In this document: positions 33,226-42,591 of the stretch, piece by piece
Position numbering within the stretch: position 1 is the first letter of the stretch
Layout: each line of letters starts with the position of its first letter
Assembly: GCA_028289675.1 (NCBI GenBank)
Contig: JANQOL010000353.1
Location: 1-47,181, forward strand
Origin: Pirellulaceae bacterium
GTDB lineage: Bacteria > Planctomycetota > Planctomycetia > Pirellulales > Pirellulaceae
Direction of reading: 5' to 3'
DNA length: 47,181 nucleotides
Made by a program: the position numbers and the translations under genes
The notes under the pieces: generated by a model
Seen by the model: only the letters and a program-made list of their open reading frames with translations
What the model was told of the DNA's origin: nothing
Database searches by the model: none

Positions 33226-34683
33226 TCAAGGCAGCCTGGTCAGGTACATCAACTTCACGGCTTGATCATCATAGGCGTCCAGCGAAATGCAGTATCCCTG
33301 GGAGCTGTACGACTGAGGAGCTCCTGTTGGTTTCTCAAGCGTATAGTGATGTGCTTGCTGGTAGTGATGAGGCGATTGTTCGTCGGCTACAAAATGCGTG
33401 AATCCCTGGTCGTGATAGACGAATGCCGAACCCGGTGAATCGCACAGGACCGGGAGATAGTCGCCGTTGTAACCAGACTCCGTCAGTTTCACAGGAGCTT
33501 CCAGCTTTTGCACGACCTTACCTTCGCGGACGATATTGAAGATATTGTCTGGTCCCCCTCGAATTCCTCCCAGCCATGTATTGCCGATAGAGTCATTGAG
33601 GAGCGGATAACCTGACATCCGCAGCGTGTTTGAAACCTGCCCGTCTTTATCGATGCGGACGGCCAACTGGCCCGTAAAGATGTCGCACACACCACCGGAC
33701 TTGCCTTCCGGGCTGGCGATCCAGATCGCATCGTTCTGCTCCAGAAGCGCGGGGAATTTTCCCATGCCATCGATTGCATGATGAGTAGGTTCGAACACGA
33801 CATCGCCGTTCTTGATCATAGCGAGGAAGGATACGCCTCCGTCGTGTCTGAGTTGATTGTCGCCGATGTACAGGTAACGGTGATCCGGCCCAGGCACGAT
33901 AAACGCGATCGTGCCATGCCGAGAACCGGCTTGGACGAGGGACTCCCTGCATTCCAGCCAGGAATCGTCCACCAGGACGTGCAGGTGGTTATCGTGCAGA
34001 CACCAAATACGCCCCAGCTTATCAGCAACGATCATCGTGTGACGAAGCCACCGGTCCCGACGAATGGGATAGGGAACGCCGAGACCGAAGGATGTTCGGA
34101 TCACGTCTCGATGCTTCTTGAGAAGTTCCAGCACACTGCCGCTATCGACAATCTTCGTTCCCTGAATGAGCAACGCCCGGTCGTCTCCGACCACCAGCAC
34201 CGTATTGTCAATTCCCGCGACAATCCTCCCGTAAGGGCCGTTGCGATCGTGCCGGGTCAGTCGTTCTGCCCACGGCAGGACATGCCATTTGCCTTGGTCA
34301 AAAAACGCGATGCGATTCTGCGCAGCCGGCTTTATGATTGCCTCCAGGTCGTCGTCATAGCCGAGCACCAGCGGTTTTGTTGCCGGTACGCGCTGGCCTT
34401 TGTGAAAACGTGGTGGCCCGTTTGGAATGAAGGTCCAGACGGCTCCAGTACCCGTCACGGCGAAGGCTCTGCCGCAAACTTCCTGCTCCATGCTTTTTAG
34501 AATGGGACCCTCTGCACTCGTCCTGCCGGCAACGGCGCCTTGCTGATGGCCATCTCCGCTGTCCTGAGAGCTGGTAGTGACGTCATCGTCGCCGACCATG
34601 GTGCAAAACGTACTGATCACAAGCAACGAAACGACTCTTGAGATTTCTGTTCGAAGCATGTCTGAACTCGAGTTCCTGAACAA
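33226..34683 (-). CDS. Secreted beta-propeller-like protein of unknown function
   Basis: 485 residues. The start is taken as TTG 34683 because GGAGGAGG lies six bases before it, whereas ATG 34659 eight codons on has no site at proper distance. A signal peptide (RVVSLLVISTFCTMV) is followed by repeated short units like TVLVVGDDRALLIQGTKIVD, GRIWCLHDNHLHVLVDDSWL and HRYLYIGDNQLRHDGGVSFL, spaced about 40-50 residues, which reads like the blades of a propeller similar to sensor ligand domains. No catalytic motif is seen. It follows csaA by 38 bases. Confidence 0.65.
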   Translation of the reverse strand: MFRNSSSDMLRTEISRVVSLLVISTFCTMVGDDDVTTSSQDSGDGHQQGAVAGRTSAEGPILKSMEQEVCGRAFAVTGTGAVWTFIPNGPPRFHKGQRVPATKPLVLGYDDDLEAIIKPAAQNRIAFFDQGKWHVLPWAERLTRHDRNGPYGRIVAGIDNTVLVVGDDRALLIQGTKIVDSGSVLELLKKHRDVIRTSFGLGVPYPIRRDRWLRHTMIVADKLGRIWCLHDNHLHVLVDDSWLECRESLVQAGSRHGTIAFIVPGPDHRYLYIGDNQLRHDGGVSFLAMIKNGDVVFEPTHHAIDGMGKFPALLEQNDAIWIASPEGKSGGVCDIFTGQLAVRIDKDGQVSNTLRMSGYPLLNDSIGNTWLGGIRGGPDNIFNIVREGKVVQKLEAPVKLTESGYNGDYLPVLCDSPGSAFVYHDQGFTHFVADEQSPHHYQQAHHYTLEKPTGAPQSYSSQGYCISLDAYDDQAVKLMYLTRLP

Positions 34684-34721
34684 AGGTGACCTCCTCCTTC
34701 AATTGTCTCTGATTCAGCCTA

Positions 34722-35078
34722 TCAACTCAATCTTGCACCGTTGGGTACTTCGCTGTCCGGAATGGCAAGAACGACGTGGCCATCGTCGCGGTGAAAGCCG
34801 GTCACCAGGCATTCAGAAATAAAGGGACCAATCTGCCGGGAAGGAACGTTCACCAGCGCGATCACTTGCCTGCCGATCAGCGATTCACGATCGTACAAGT
34901 CGGTAATCTGAGCACTGGATTTTCGTTCTCCGATTTCTGGTCCAAAGTTGATCCACAGCTTCAAAGCAGGCTTGCGCGCCTCGGGGAATTCTTCGACCGC
35001 CGAAACCGTACCCACACGCAGTTCGACGCGAACGAAGTCGTCCCAGCTAATCGTCGTGATGACTTTCTCGGCCGTCAT
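34722..35078 (-). CDS. csaA: CsaA-type tRNA-binding domain chaperone
   Basis: 118 residues from ATG 35078 (B. subtilis CsaA about 110). The OB fold is plain: ISWDDFVRVELRVGTVSAVE, PALKLWINFGPEIGERKSSA, GRQVIALVNVPSRQIGPFIS and the end HVVLAIPDSEVPNGARL. CsaA binds tRNA-like ligands and has export-related chaperone activity in Bacillus. The frame is open upstream for 42 codons but that part is not family-like. No good ribosome site is visible, so the start is not certain. Confidence 0.88.
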   Translation of the reverse strand: MTAEKVITTISWDDFVRVELRVGTVSAVEEFPEARKPALKLWINFGPEIGERKSSAQITDLYDRESLIGRQVIALVNVPSRQIGPFISECLVTGFHRDDGHVVLAIPDSEVPNGARLS

Positions 35079-35253
35079 GCGGGTTCGTTCCAGTTCTGGT
35101 GAGGTCGCTCGTTCCGATGAAACACGGTGGCGAGCGACAGAAGTGATTTGCTTCGATTTGTTGTTCGTCCATTCCTGGCAGCTCGGTTCGGGCACCCCAG
35201 GCACTTCGGCGGCTGTTCAGCCCTCGATAACGAGAACGTGAGTTGAAAACCCA

Positions 35254-36546
35254 TCAATCGTGCTGGCTAGCCGCAACTCGCACTTCGAATTCGGCGATCT
35301 CCAACCCCACATCGCTGGCAAATGATGTTGCGAACAATGTGGATACGACGCAGCCTGGCTGGAACGGAATCTCCTTCATGGGAATCAATGACCGAATTGG
35401 AACGGTCGCGGTTCGCCAACCGTCGTTGTCCGCGGGGAGCTTGGGCGTCTCAATGTAGACGCGAAAGTTTCCGGAGAACTCCCACGAGGGCAGGTGCGTC
35501 GAGATGAACAATCCCAAGTTGACTGGCTTTTCGAGCCGGTAACGGATTCGCACGACCGAGTTCTCATTCAACGTGACGAGCCCCGGGTAACAGTTTCTCG
35601 TTCCCGCGCGATAGTGAATCTCGTTTGTTCCCGTTACTGCGAGAAACACCGACTCCGGCGTGGCAACGAGATTTTCTTGATCGTTCCATTGGCCCACCAG
35701 TGTTGCATTTCCTTCCGCCTTCGACTTCACATTCCACGTGGCCGACACATTGGGCGTGCTTTCTGCGCGAACGGGTTCGGTATCGTCCTGCCCGACACAT
35801 ACTTGTTCGTTCGCATTTACGGTCAGTGTCTGCGCGTCTGACAAGCGCTGGAAGTTCACTGCACCTTCATTGACTACCAAGCGTGTTTCCTGCTTTGCTG
35901 CAATGAGCGCGAATGAAGTCCCAAAGGCAGTGGCTTGTGCGTTTGAAGTCCGGATGGTCAGAGGACGATCTACAGGCTGAGGTGGCACGTCCGCACGCAG
36001 CATTCCAGCTTGCAGTCGTAGCGTCTTCCCTTGACCCCCGGTCAATGTTAGTTCAGTTCCTCCCGACAGCCAAAGTACGCTCCCGTCCGAGTACGAGAAC
36101 TTGGCCTGTGTTCCGTCACCTTCGACAATCAGAGAGCCGCTGGCGAAGGTCTCACCGGGGTTCAACCGGTGAACAGTCGCACTATCATCTCGAAGGGAAA
36201 CGAGCCCATCGGTTTCGGCAAACGTCAATGAGCCATTGTGTGGTCGAAACATGCCGAACCAAGCAATCACGATCACCAAGCTCGTAGCGACAGTCAACTT
36301 CAGGATCGAATGTTTCCGAAGAGTTCGTTCCTGAGTCTTTGTCTGGACTGCATGGTATCGTTCTGCTGCGGAGAGGCTCTCCGTGGAAGCAACTGCCGCA
36401 CGGAGCTGCTCATCTCTCACCATCGCCGTGGTGAACCTCTTCAGGTTTGCCGGATCGGAGTGCAACCACTGCTGAAGCTCCACAGCCTGCTGGTCGGTCA
36501 GAGAGTCGTCCAGATAACCAGCGATCAGTTCGTCGGTGCGACTCAT
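35254..36546 (-). CDS. FecR-type membrane anti-sigma/sensor protein
   Basis: 430 residues. The first about 75 form a cytoplasmic helical part with LIAGYLDDSLTDQQAVELQQ and SDPANLKRFTTAMVRDEQLR, as in planctomycete and verrucomicrobial anti-sigma proteins. One membrane helix follows (LKLTVATSLVIVIAWFGMF), then a FecR domain (GSLIVEGDGTQAKFSYSDGS, IRTSNAQATAFGTSFALIA) and a C-terminal jelly-roll-like domain of about 150 residues. Its ATG overlaps the sigma stop as ATGA, so the pair is translated together and probably forms a sigma/anti-sigma couple. Confidence 0.87.
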   Translation of the reverse strand: MSRTDELIAGYLDDSLTDQQAVELQQWLHSDPANLKRFTTAMVRDEQLRAAVASTESLSAAERYHAVQTKTQERTLRKHSILKLTVATSLVIVIAWFGMFRPHNGSLTFAETDGLVSLRDDSATVHRLNPGETFASGSLIVEGDGTQAKFSYSDGSVLWLSGGTELTLTGGQGKTLRLQAGMLRADVPPQPVDRPLTIRTSNAQATAFGTSFALIAAKQETRLVVNEGAVNFQRLSDAQTLTVNANEQVCVGQDDTEPVRAESTPNVSATWNVKSKAEGNATLVGQWNDQENLVATPESVFLAVTGTNEIHYRAGTRNCYPGLVTLNENSVVRIRYRLEKPVNLGLFISTHLPSWEFSGNFRVYIETPKLPADNDGWRTATVPIRSLIPMKEIPFQPGCVVSTLFATSFASDVGLEIAEFEVRVAASQHD

Positions 36547-37073
36547 GCTTCACCTGCGGCTGCTTGAAGCCGACGATTGACACAATCCAGCAGCTGACGA
36601 CGAATCCTCATCAGCGCGATTCGGGCTGCTCCCGCGGAAGAGCCAACCTGCTCAGCGACCTGCTTCATCTTCAACTCCTCAAAGTATCGAAGTCGCACGA
36701 TTTTGCGGGCTTTGGGTGGCAGCGTCTCGAGACAGTCGTGCAATGCAGACTGCTCAAGACTGAGTTCCGATACCGCAGTCGGCCACGATTCAGTAATCGC
36801 TTCCAACAGAGCTTCGTCGAAAAGAAGTCGATTCCGTGCAACATCGCGGCGATGGGCGAGCACTTCAAACTTTGCGAATCCCATTGCCCACGGCAGGAAT
36901 TCGCGCTGAGAATCCCACTCCACAAACTTCCGCAGCAGAACGATGGCCGTATTCTGAACGATATCCTTCGAAACGTGAGAATCACGAACAATGGCACGAA
37001 CATAAGCACTCACGGCGGGCTGAGCCTCCGTCCAAAGCTGAGTGAATCGCACTTGTCTTTCTTCGTCGAGCAT
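36543..37073 (-). CDS. ECF sigma factor, Rhodopirellula/Verrucomicrobium type
   Basis: 176 residues from ATG 37071-37073 (GAGG about five bases upstream). Region 2: FTQLWTEAQPAVSAYVRAIV, SKDIVQNTAIVLLRKF, FLPWAMGFAKFEVLAHRRD. Region 4: CLETLPPKARKIVRLRYFEE, KMKQVAEQVGSSAGAARIAL, MRIRRQLLDCVNRRL. The wording fits the TIGR02989 subfamily typical of planctomycetes. It is translationally coupled to the FecR-like gene. Confidence 0.9.
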   Translation of the reverse strand: MLDEERQVRFTQLWTEAQPAVSAYVRAIVRDSHVSKDIVQNTAIVLLRKFVEWDSQREFLPWAMGFAKFEVLAHRRDVARNRLLFDEALLEAITESWPTAVSELSLEQSALHDCLETLPPKARKIVRLRYFEELKMKQVAEQVGSSAGAARIALMRIRRQLLDCVNRRLQAAAGEA

Positions 37074-37290
37074 CTGTCCTCGTCAGTCTCTCCTCCGTTG
37101 GGCTCTCTCCTCTGTGGAGGCAAAGTGTTACAGAAAACTGGTTTTCTCTGCGGATTGGCGAAAAGCCTCGGCAATTGGGCATTCTCGAAGATTCTTGTAA
37201 CATCAGGACTCGCTGGTGGAGAACGATGTGGAGGAAACTCTTCATACTACTGACACCAGGCAGCGCCACGCGTTCACACTTGAGCAACCT

Positions 37291-38475
37291 ATGCCACACC
37301 TGATCACTTCAAATGTTGCCGAATCGATTGAAAGCAGCGTGTTGTGTTGGCTGGCGACCGTTTCGGAAGAGGGAACTCCAAACTTGTCTCCCAAAGAAGC
37401 CTTCCTGCACGATGGACAGGGGCGGATTCTGATCGCGAACATCGCCTCGCCCGTCAGTGTGAAAAACATTGCCGCACATGATCGCGTCTGCGTCAGCTTC
37501 GTCGACGTTTTTGTTCAAAAAGGATACAAGGTGTCAGGCCGAGCGACCGTTCTGAAGCCCGGTGATTCTGGTTTCGAAGCTGCGAACAGCATGTTAACTG
37601 AGTCGATCGGAACAGCGTTCCCGATCCATTCCATCATCTTGGTCGAGCCAGCCGAAGTTGTGGAGATTATCGCTCCGAGCTACTGGCTCTTTCCAGATTC
37701 CGGCCCACTGGATCGCATCAGGGACTCGTTGGACAGCTACAAAGTGGCCGATTACCGAAGGCGAGTTCTATCGCAAGAAGTGCCTGCAGCGGCGCTTCAA
37801 ATACTCGTGTATGGCGATTCTCTCAGTTGGGGTGTCATTCCCAACACGCGGCAGCGATTCGAATTTGGAAAACGTTGGCCTGGTGTGATGCAGCGCGCAC
37901 TTAGTGAGCTAGGAGTACCCGTCCGCGTCATTGAAGACTGCCTGAATGGACGGCGTACCGCGTGGGAAGATCCATTCAAACCCGGCCGCAACGGCCTCGT
38001 TGGTCTCGAGCAGACCATCGAGATCAATTCGCCTTTATCACTCGTCATCGTGGCTCTTGGCACCAACGATTTTCAGTCGGTCCACCAACTGGACGCTTGG
38101 CAGTCCGCCCAAGGCATGGGTGCCATCATCTCGTCGATTCGTCGAGCTCCGATCGAGCCGGGGATGAAAACACCGGAAATCCTGGTTGTTGCTCCGCCGA
38201 AAATCCAGACAGCGAAGGGGGCGATCGCCCCGAAGTTTGTCGGCGCAGAGAACAAGGCGGCTGGACTAAACGCGGCCATCCAGGACGTTGCGCGCGAAGC
38301 CGGATGTCGCTTCTTCGACGCCGGTTCGGTCACAGAGACCAGCGAGATCGATGGCGTCCACCTAGACGAGGATCAACATGTTCGCTTAGGGCTCGCACTT
38401 GCCGCCGAGGTGAAACGGATCATCCAACTGAGTTCGTCCGATGGGGTGCGCGTCCCTGCTGAGCACCTGGAGTGA
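37291..38475 (+). CDS. Fusion of PNPOx-like flavin-binding split barrel and SGNH/GDSL hydrolase
   Basis: 394 residues from ATG 37291; a GTG 25 codons earlier opens the same frame but lacks likeness. Residues 1-155 are a pyridoxamine-phosphate-oxidase-like barrel (LCWLATVSEEGTPNLSPKEA, VSVKNIAAHDRVCVSFVDVF, QKGYKVSGRATVL). Residues 168-380 are an SGNH hydrolase: GDSLSWG with nucleophile S177, the LNGRRT Gly (220), ALGTND with N259 and DGVHLDE with D354 and H357. All four SGNH block residues are present. The second half resembles arylesterases/acetylhydrolases. I know no precedent for this fusion. There is no signal peptide, so it is cytoplasmic. Confidence 0.85.
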   Translation: MPHLITSNVAESIESSVLCWLATVSEEGTPNLSPKEAFLHDGQGRILIANIASPVSVKNIAAHDRVCVSFVDVFVQKGYKVSGRATVLKPGDSGFEAANSMLTESIGTAFPIHSIILVEPAEVVEIIAPSYWLFPDSGPLDRIRDSLDSYKVADYRRRVLSQEVPAAALQILVYGDSLSWGVIPNTRQRFEFGKRWPGVMQRALSELGVPVRVIEDCLNGRRTAWEDPFKPGRNGLVGLEQTIEINSPLSLVIVALGTNDFQSVHQLDAWQSAQGMGAIISSIRRAPIEPGMKTPEILVVAPPKIQTAKGAIAPKFVGAENKAAGLNAAIQDVAREAGCRFFDAGSVTETSEIDGVHLDEDQHVRLGLALAAEVKRIIQLSSSDGVRVPAEHLE

Positions 38476-38537
38476 AGCAGAACCATTTCAAAGCACTAAG
38501 CTTCGATGATGCAAGCCGTATGCCCGTGCGGCTGGCA

Positions 38538-40961
38538 CTAGCTGGTGTGCACGGGATGGGACACCGGCCGCTCGTCTTCGATGACAACGGTTGAGTCATC
38601 GGGGTCGACGACCGGCTTTGGCAGCAGATTGGCCTGGGCAGAGTTGGATTCCGACCCGTAGCCGTAGTTGTGATAGCCGTACTGATAACCTTCGCGACCG
38701 GTGACACCATTGACGACCACGCCCAGTACACGGGCGCCGACGGACTGCAACAGACTGGAAGCTTCCGTCGAGGTGACTTTGGTATCGCGGCGTAAACGGA
38801 ACGTCAGCAACACGCCGTCCACACGCGCTGCGACGGCACAGGCGTCGGCGACGGCTAGCACGGGTGGCGTATCGATGATCACATAGTCAAACAGTTGACG
38901 TGCCTCGTCCAAAATGTCCTGAAAACGCTGGTGGCTAACCACTTCGGACGGATTGCTCATTGGCATCGAAGTGGCCAGCACAGACAGGCCTTCGACAGAC
39001 GTTCGGCGAATCGCAGCTTGGAGACCAATGCTGCCCAAGATGACGTCAGGGATACCGTTGGTTTGCGTCATCCCGAACAACTTGGCGACGCGCGGTCTGC
39101 GAAGATCTGCGTCAATCAACAGAACCGATCGGCCGGACTGGGCGATCGAGACGGACAGATTGGCTGCTAGCGTCGATTTGCCATCTCCGGGCGCTGGGCT
39201 AGTGACTTGGATGATTCTGGTTTGGTCGGCAGTGTCGCTGAAGTACAGTCCGGTGCGAATGGAGCGATACGATTCGTTGGCGTCTCGATAATCGCCGGTG
39301 ACCGTACACAGGACTTGATCGGCGGCGCTATTCGCCTTGCGCCGTCCGTTCAGGTTCATTTGAGGAACGTGGCCCAGGATAGGTAGACCGAGCGTCGAGC
39401 TAATCTCATTGGGCCCGCGGAAACTCTGGTCCAACCAGTCGATCAACAGAGCGACGACTGCGATGCACAAGAATCCCGCCAGGCTGCCACCCAAGCAGTA
39501 GGGAGCCAGCGATGGTCCATAGAAACTGCCTTCGTCGGCAGGTGTCAATGTTTCTAAAGTCCGGCGGCTGCTTTCGGGCAGGATTTGAATTCGATTGAGC
39601 GTGTTGGTGAAGCCATCCAAGATTTGTTGAACGGATGCCAGCTCGCTATTCAGCAAGCGGTTTTGCGTCAGGTATTCCTGAAGTTCTTTGGAGCGACTTT
39701 CGTTTTCGTTGGCCAACTCTCGGAGCAAGCCCTCTTGCTTGCGGAGTGCCACTAAACGCTCACCCAGCGAATTGCGCCACAACGTCAGTTTTTCGTCGGG
39801 CGTCATATCGACGACTTCTACTTTACTGGCCTGAGCAGCCGCGTTGGCGGCTTCCAGACGCCGTTCGGAGTCCGCGATGGCGGCGATTTGGCGCTCTAGC
39901 AATTCGATGCGCCGTTTGACGGAGGCCACGCTTGGGTGTTCTTCGCCGACAGAGTCCAGCAGCTCCTGCTCTTTTATCTGCAGCTCCATCAATTCCGCGC
40001 GGCGCTCAGCGCTCGAGAATGGCAGAGCCTCACTGGCCTTGGCCAGCTCGTCGTCGACGGCGGTTGGTTCTAGCGTTTCTTGATCGCCGACCATCAGCAA
40101 CTCTCGCAACGTGGCGTCGCTGGACAGCATCATCAAGATGGCGTCCGCAGAGCGGCCCTGACTACGAACCTCAGCAATATGGTCGATGGTGGCCCGCAGC
40201 TTGCGGATTTCGATCTCGATTTGGTTGATCGATGCATTGATTTCTACCGTGTTTTCCGCGAACTGGTTCCGAGCTTCGTCGCCCAGCCAGATCATGGGAG
40301 CGTCTTTACGGAAGGCGGCGTGTTTGTTGGACAGGCTTTCATACGACTCGCGTAGTTTGTCCTGAGCTTGCGTGACGACCCGCACCACTTCGTTGCCCAA
40401 GTTGCGATATTCCTGCTCCAGGTAGTTGTCGTAGCCGGCGATGATCGAATCCACCAAAACGTGGCTCAGTTTCGCGTCATTGCACACGAAACTGACTTCG
40501 ATCAGTGCCGTGCTGCTGTCGCGACCGGCGGGTTCCACGGTCAGCCGCTTGCCGTGCAAAATCCACTCGCGAATCGCCGCCGGCGACATGCCCGCAAATT
40601 GCTCTTCGGTCGCCAGATTTCCAATCTCGATGGCCGTGTCGATCACGCGAGCGCTCATGATGATCCGCGATTCGTCCAAGCGCGATGGACGCGTACCATC
40701 CGGGCCTTCGAGAGTCTCAATGCCCGCCGCTTCTGTACTGGGATAGACGACCTGTACCAAAGCTCGAGACTCGTAGGTCGGTTCTTGTCGCGTGAACAAC
40801 AGATAGCCCACGATCAGACCCAGCACGGCGCCCAGCATGGCCAGCCATTTCCAGCACCACAGGACCTTGAGCACGTCCTGTCCTTCGCCAGCTTGTGCCT
40901 GGCTAAACACGAGCTCGGAGTCGAGAGATTCTGGTTGCTTGTCTGCTTGAAGCATGCTCAT
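38538..40961 (-). CDS. Wzc-like bacterial tyrosine autokinase for polysaccharide export
   Basis: 807 residues. An N-terminal Wzz domain is bounded by helices at about WKWLAMLGAVLGLIVGYLLF and YCLGGSLAGFLCIAVVALLI, with a long periplasmic coiled coil between. The cytoplasmic kinase has Walker A SPAPGDGKSTLAANLS, Walker A' VLLIDADLRRP and Walker B YVIIDTPPVLAVAD. A tyrosine cluster (GREGYQYGYHNYGYGSES) near the end is the autophosphorylation site. It controls chain length and export of capsule or exopolysaccharide. No glycosyltransferase or Wza gene is next to it. A second, broken copy of its last codons lies at 32223-32282. Confidence 0.92.
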   Translation of the reverse strand: MSMLQADKQPESLDSELVFSQAQAGEGQDVLKVLWCWKWLAMLGAVLGLIVGYLLFTRQEPTYESRALVQVVYPSTEAAGIETLEGPDGTRPSRLDESRIIMSARVIDTAIEIGNLATEEQFAGMSPAAIREWILHGKRLTVEPAGRDSSTALIEVSFVCNDAKLSHVLVDSIIAGYDNYLEQEYRNLGNEVVRVVTQAQDKLRESYESLSNKHAAFRKDAPMIWLGDEARNQFAENTVEINASINQIEIEIRKLRATIDHIAEVRSQGRSADAILMMLSSDATLRELLMVGDQETLEPTAVDDELAKASEALPFSSAERRAELMELQIKEQELLDSVGEEHPSVASVKRRIELLERQIAAIADSERRLEAANAAAQASKVEVVDMTPDEKLTLWRNSLGERLVALRKQEGLLRELANENESRSKELQEYLTQNRLLNSELASVQQILDGFTNTLNRIQILPESSRRTLETLTPADEGSFYGPSLAPYCLGGSLAGFLCIAVVALLIDWLDQSFRGPNEISSTLGLPILGHVPQMNLNGRRKANSAADQVLCTVTGDYRDANESYRSIRTGLYFSDTADQTRIIQVTSPAPGDGKSTLAANLSVSIAQSGRSVLLIDADLRRPRVAKLFGMTQTNGIPDVILGSIGLQAAIRRTSVEGLSVLATSMPMSNPSEVVSHQRFQDILDEARQLFDYVIIDTPPVLAVADACAVAARVDGVLLTFRLRRDTKVTSTEASSLLQSVGARVLGVVVNGVTGREGYQYGYHNYGYGSESNSAQANLLPKPVVDPDDSTVVIEDERPVSHPVHTS

Positions 40962-41186
40962 CAGCCTGGGAATAGATTGTGCATTTTGCCCAAATTATGG
41001 GTATCTGCCAAGTATAGGAGTTATTTCCAGGTTGAGACGAGCATTTAGGGCACTAAGAAACCACCCGCTAGCATGCTTCACATTCTAGCCGACAGAATGC
41101 ATCCAATCGATAAAGCTACGACACCCGATCTGGGGGTGACCTCTAGGATGCGTACCAAATTGCAACGGGAAACCGCAAGTGGCCGA

Positions 41187-42266
41187 CTATTTCGGAAAGT
41201 GCTCGTGCACTACGGCGTGAAACTCGTCGGGCGTGCCCACGAGCGCGACGTGCTTTCGGAACAGCCGCGCTCCAGGCTTGCCTTGCGCGTAGCAGCAGGC
41301 GAATTTGCGCATCAGATGTGTACCTTTTTCGACGCCAAACCGCCGGACCACTAGATCGTAGTGCCGTAACATGCAGTCGCGCTGGGCGCCCAAGTCGGGT
41401 TCGTCGGGAATGGGCTCACCCCGCAAGGCGGCGGCCGCCTGAGCAAACAACCAGGGGCGTCCCAGGGCCGCGCGGGCAATCATGACTCCATCGACGCCAT
41501 AGTTTTGGAAGGCGAACACCACCTTTTCGGCGCTATCCAGATCGCCGTTTCCAATCAGTGGAATTCGGTGGAGGGCGTCTTTGATGCCTGCGATCTGCTC
41601 CCAATCGGCCGAACCGCGAAAATAGTCTTCCGCCGTCCGCCCATGCACCGTCAATGCGGCCGCGCCCGCCTCTTCCACCACTCGGGCAACCTGATGGGGA
41701 TTCGCCGTACGACGCGTGCAACCCAAGCGAATCTTGGCGGTCACCGGAGTTGGGGCGCAGGCCTCGACCAGCTGGCTAATGATGGCGTGCATCCGCGATG
41801 GGTGGTCCAGCAAGTACGACCCGCTATGGGCCCGCTCGGTGACTTGTTTGACTGGGCAGCCAAAATTGATGTCCACGACGCTGACGCCATATTCTTCGAC
41901 CAAACGTCGCCCGACTTTGGCCATGACCTCGGGTTCGTTGTCCCAAATCTGCACCGCCAGCGGTCGCTCTTCGTGCTTGATGCCCCACAGTCGATCCGGG
42001 TGTTCCGCCTGGTGTTCGTCCAGCCACTGGAATCCGCGAGCATTGACCATTTCGGTCGCTTGCAGCCCCACGCCCCCGTATTCGCGGACAATTTGCCGGT
42101 AGGCGTAGTTGGTGAAGCCGGCCATCGGGGCCTGCAAGATCGGTGGATCGACAACGAGATTGCCAATCTTGAGTGGCTCCACGGCCACTTTGTTAGAATG
42201 AGATTCTGCGGATTGCCAAGATTCGGGTCCGGCAGACGAAATACTGAGAGTGGATCGGTTGACCAT
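41187..42266 (-). CDS. dusB: tRNA-dihydrouridine synthase, DusB type
   Basis: 359 residues from ATG 42266; the frame reaches 42338, but that start would overlap the divergent small gene, and likeness begins only at LKIGNLVVDPPILQAPMAGF. Catalytic block: VVDINFGCPVKQVTERAHSG with the active Cys, then ITVHGRTAEDYFRGSADWEQ-type wording (seen as LTVHGRTAEDYFRGSADW), and GNGDLDSAEKV and GVMIARAALGRPWLFAQ for FMN binding. It reduces uridine to dihydrouridine in tRNA with NADPH. An upstream part of about 40 residues is unusual and could mean a still later start. Confidence 0.9.
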   Translation of the reverse strand: MVNRSTLSISSAGPESWQSAESHSNKVAVEPLKIGNLVVDPPILQAPMAGFTNYAYRQIVREYGGVGLQATEMVNARGFQWLDEHQAEHPDRLWGIKHEERPLAVQIWDNEPEVMAKVGRRLVEEYGVSVVDINFGCPVKQVTERAHSGSYLLDHPSRMHAIISQLVEACAPTPVTAKIRLGCTRRTANPHQVARVVEEAGAAALTVHGRTAEDYFRGSADWEQIAGIKDALHRIPLIGNGDLDSAEKVVFAFQNYGVDGVMIARAALGRPWLFAQAAAALRGEPIPDEPDLGAQRDCMLRHYDLVVRRFGVEKGTHLMRKFACCYAQGKPGARLFRKHVALVGTPDEFHAVVHEHFPK

Positions 42267-42303
42267 CGCTGGACCAGAGTTCACAGAAAGCAGGAATTCC
42301 TGA

Positions 42304-42522
42304 ATGTCACTATTTGCTTCGCCGTTTGCCATTCCCATTGTGGCTATTGGGAGCGTGTTCCTGTGGATGATTGTCCAATGTATTGTCTCAGGAGTTCAAG
42401 GAATCGTAAAGCATCGCAATGAGGTGGAACTCAAGCAGATGCTGGTAGATCGCGGCATGAGTGCCGATGAAATAGAGCGCGTGGTACAAGCCGCTAGCCC
42501 GGATGCCGAGAAAACGGCTTAG
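42304..42522 (+). CDS. Small single-helix membrane protein
   Basis: 72 residues with AGGA eight bases before the ATG. One membrane helix (IPIVAIGSVFLWMIVQCIV) is followed by a charged amphipathic part (KHRNEVELKQMLVDRGMSAD, then EIERVVQAASP). The layout recalls PspB-like stress proteins, but the likeness is only in shape. It is divergent from dusB and convergent with thrS. Confidence 0.65.
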   Translation: MSLFASPFAIPIVAIGSVFLWMIVQCIVSGVQGIVKHRNEVELKQMLVDRGMSADEIERVVQAASPDAEKTA

Positions 42523-42591
42523 CAGGTCGAATTGGCAAAGCGCCGTGTCTCCGGTGCTGCCAAGCCGTGCTGCTGCCAGGCTGTGTTGCGG

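Noticed and set aside
41505-42422. Plus-strand frame of 305 codons
   Set aside because: Antisense shadow of dusB; no domain or ribosome site.
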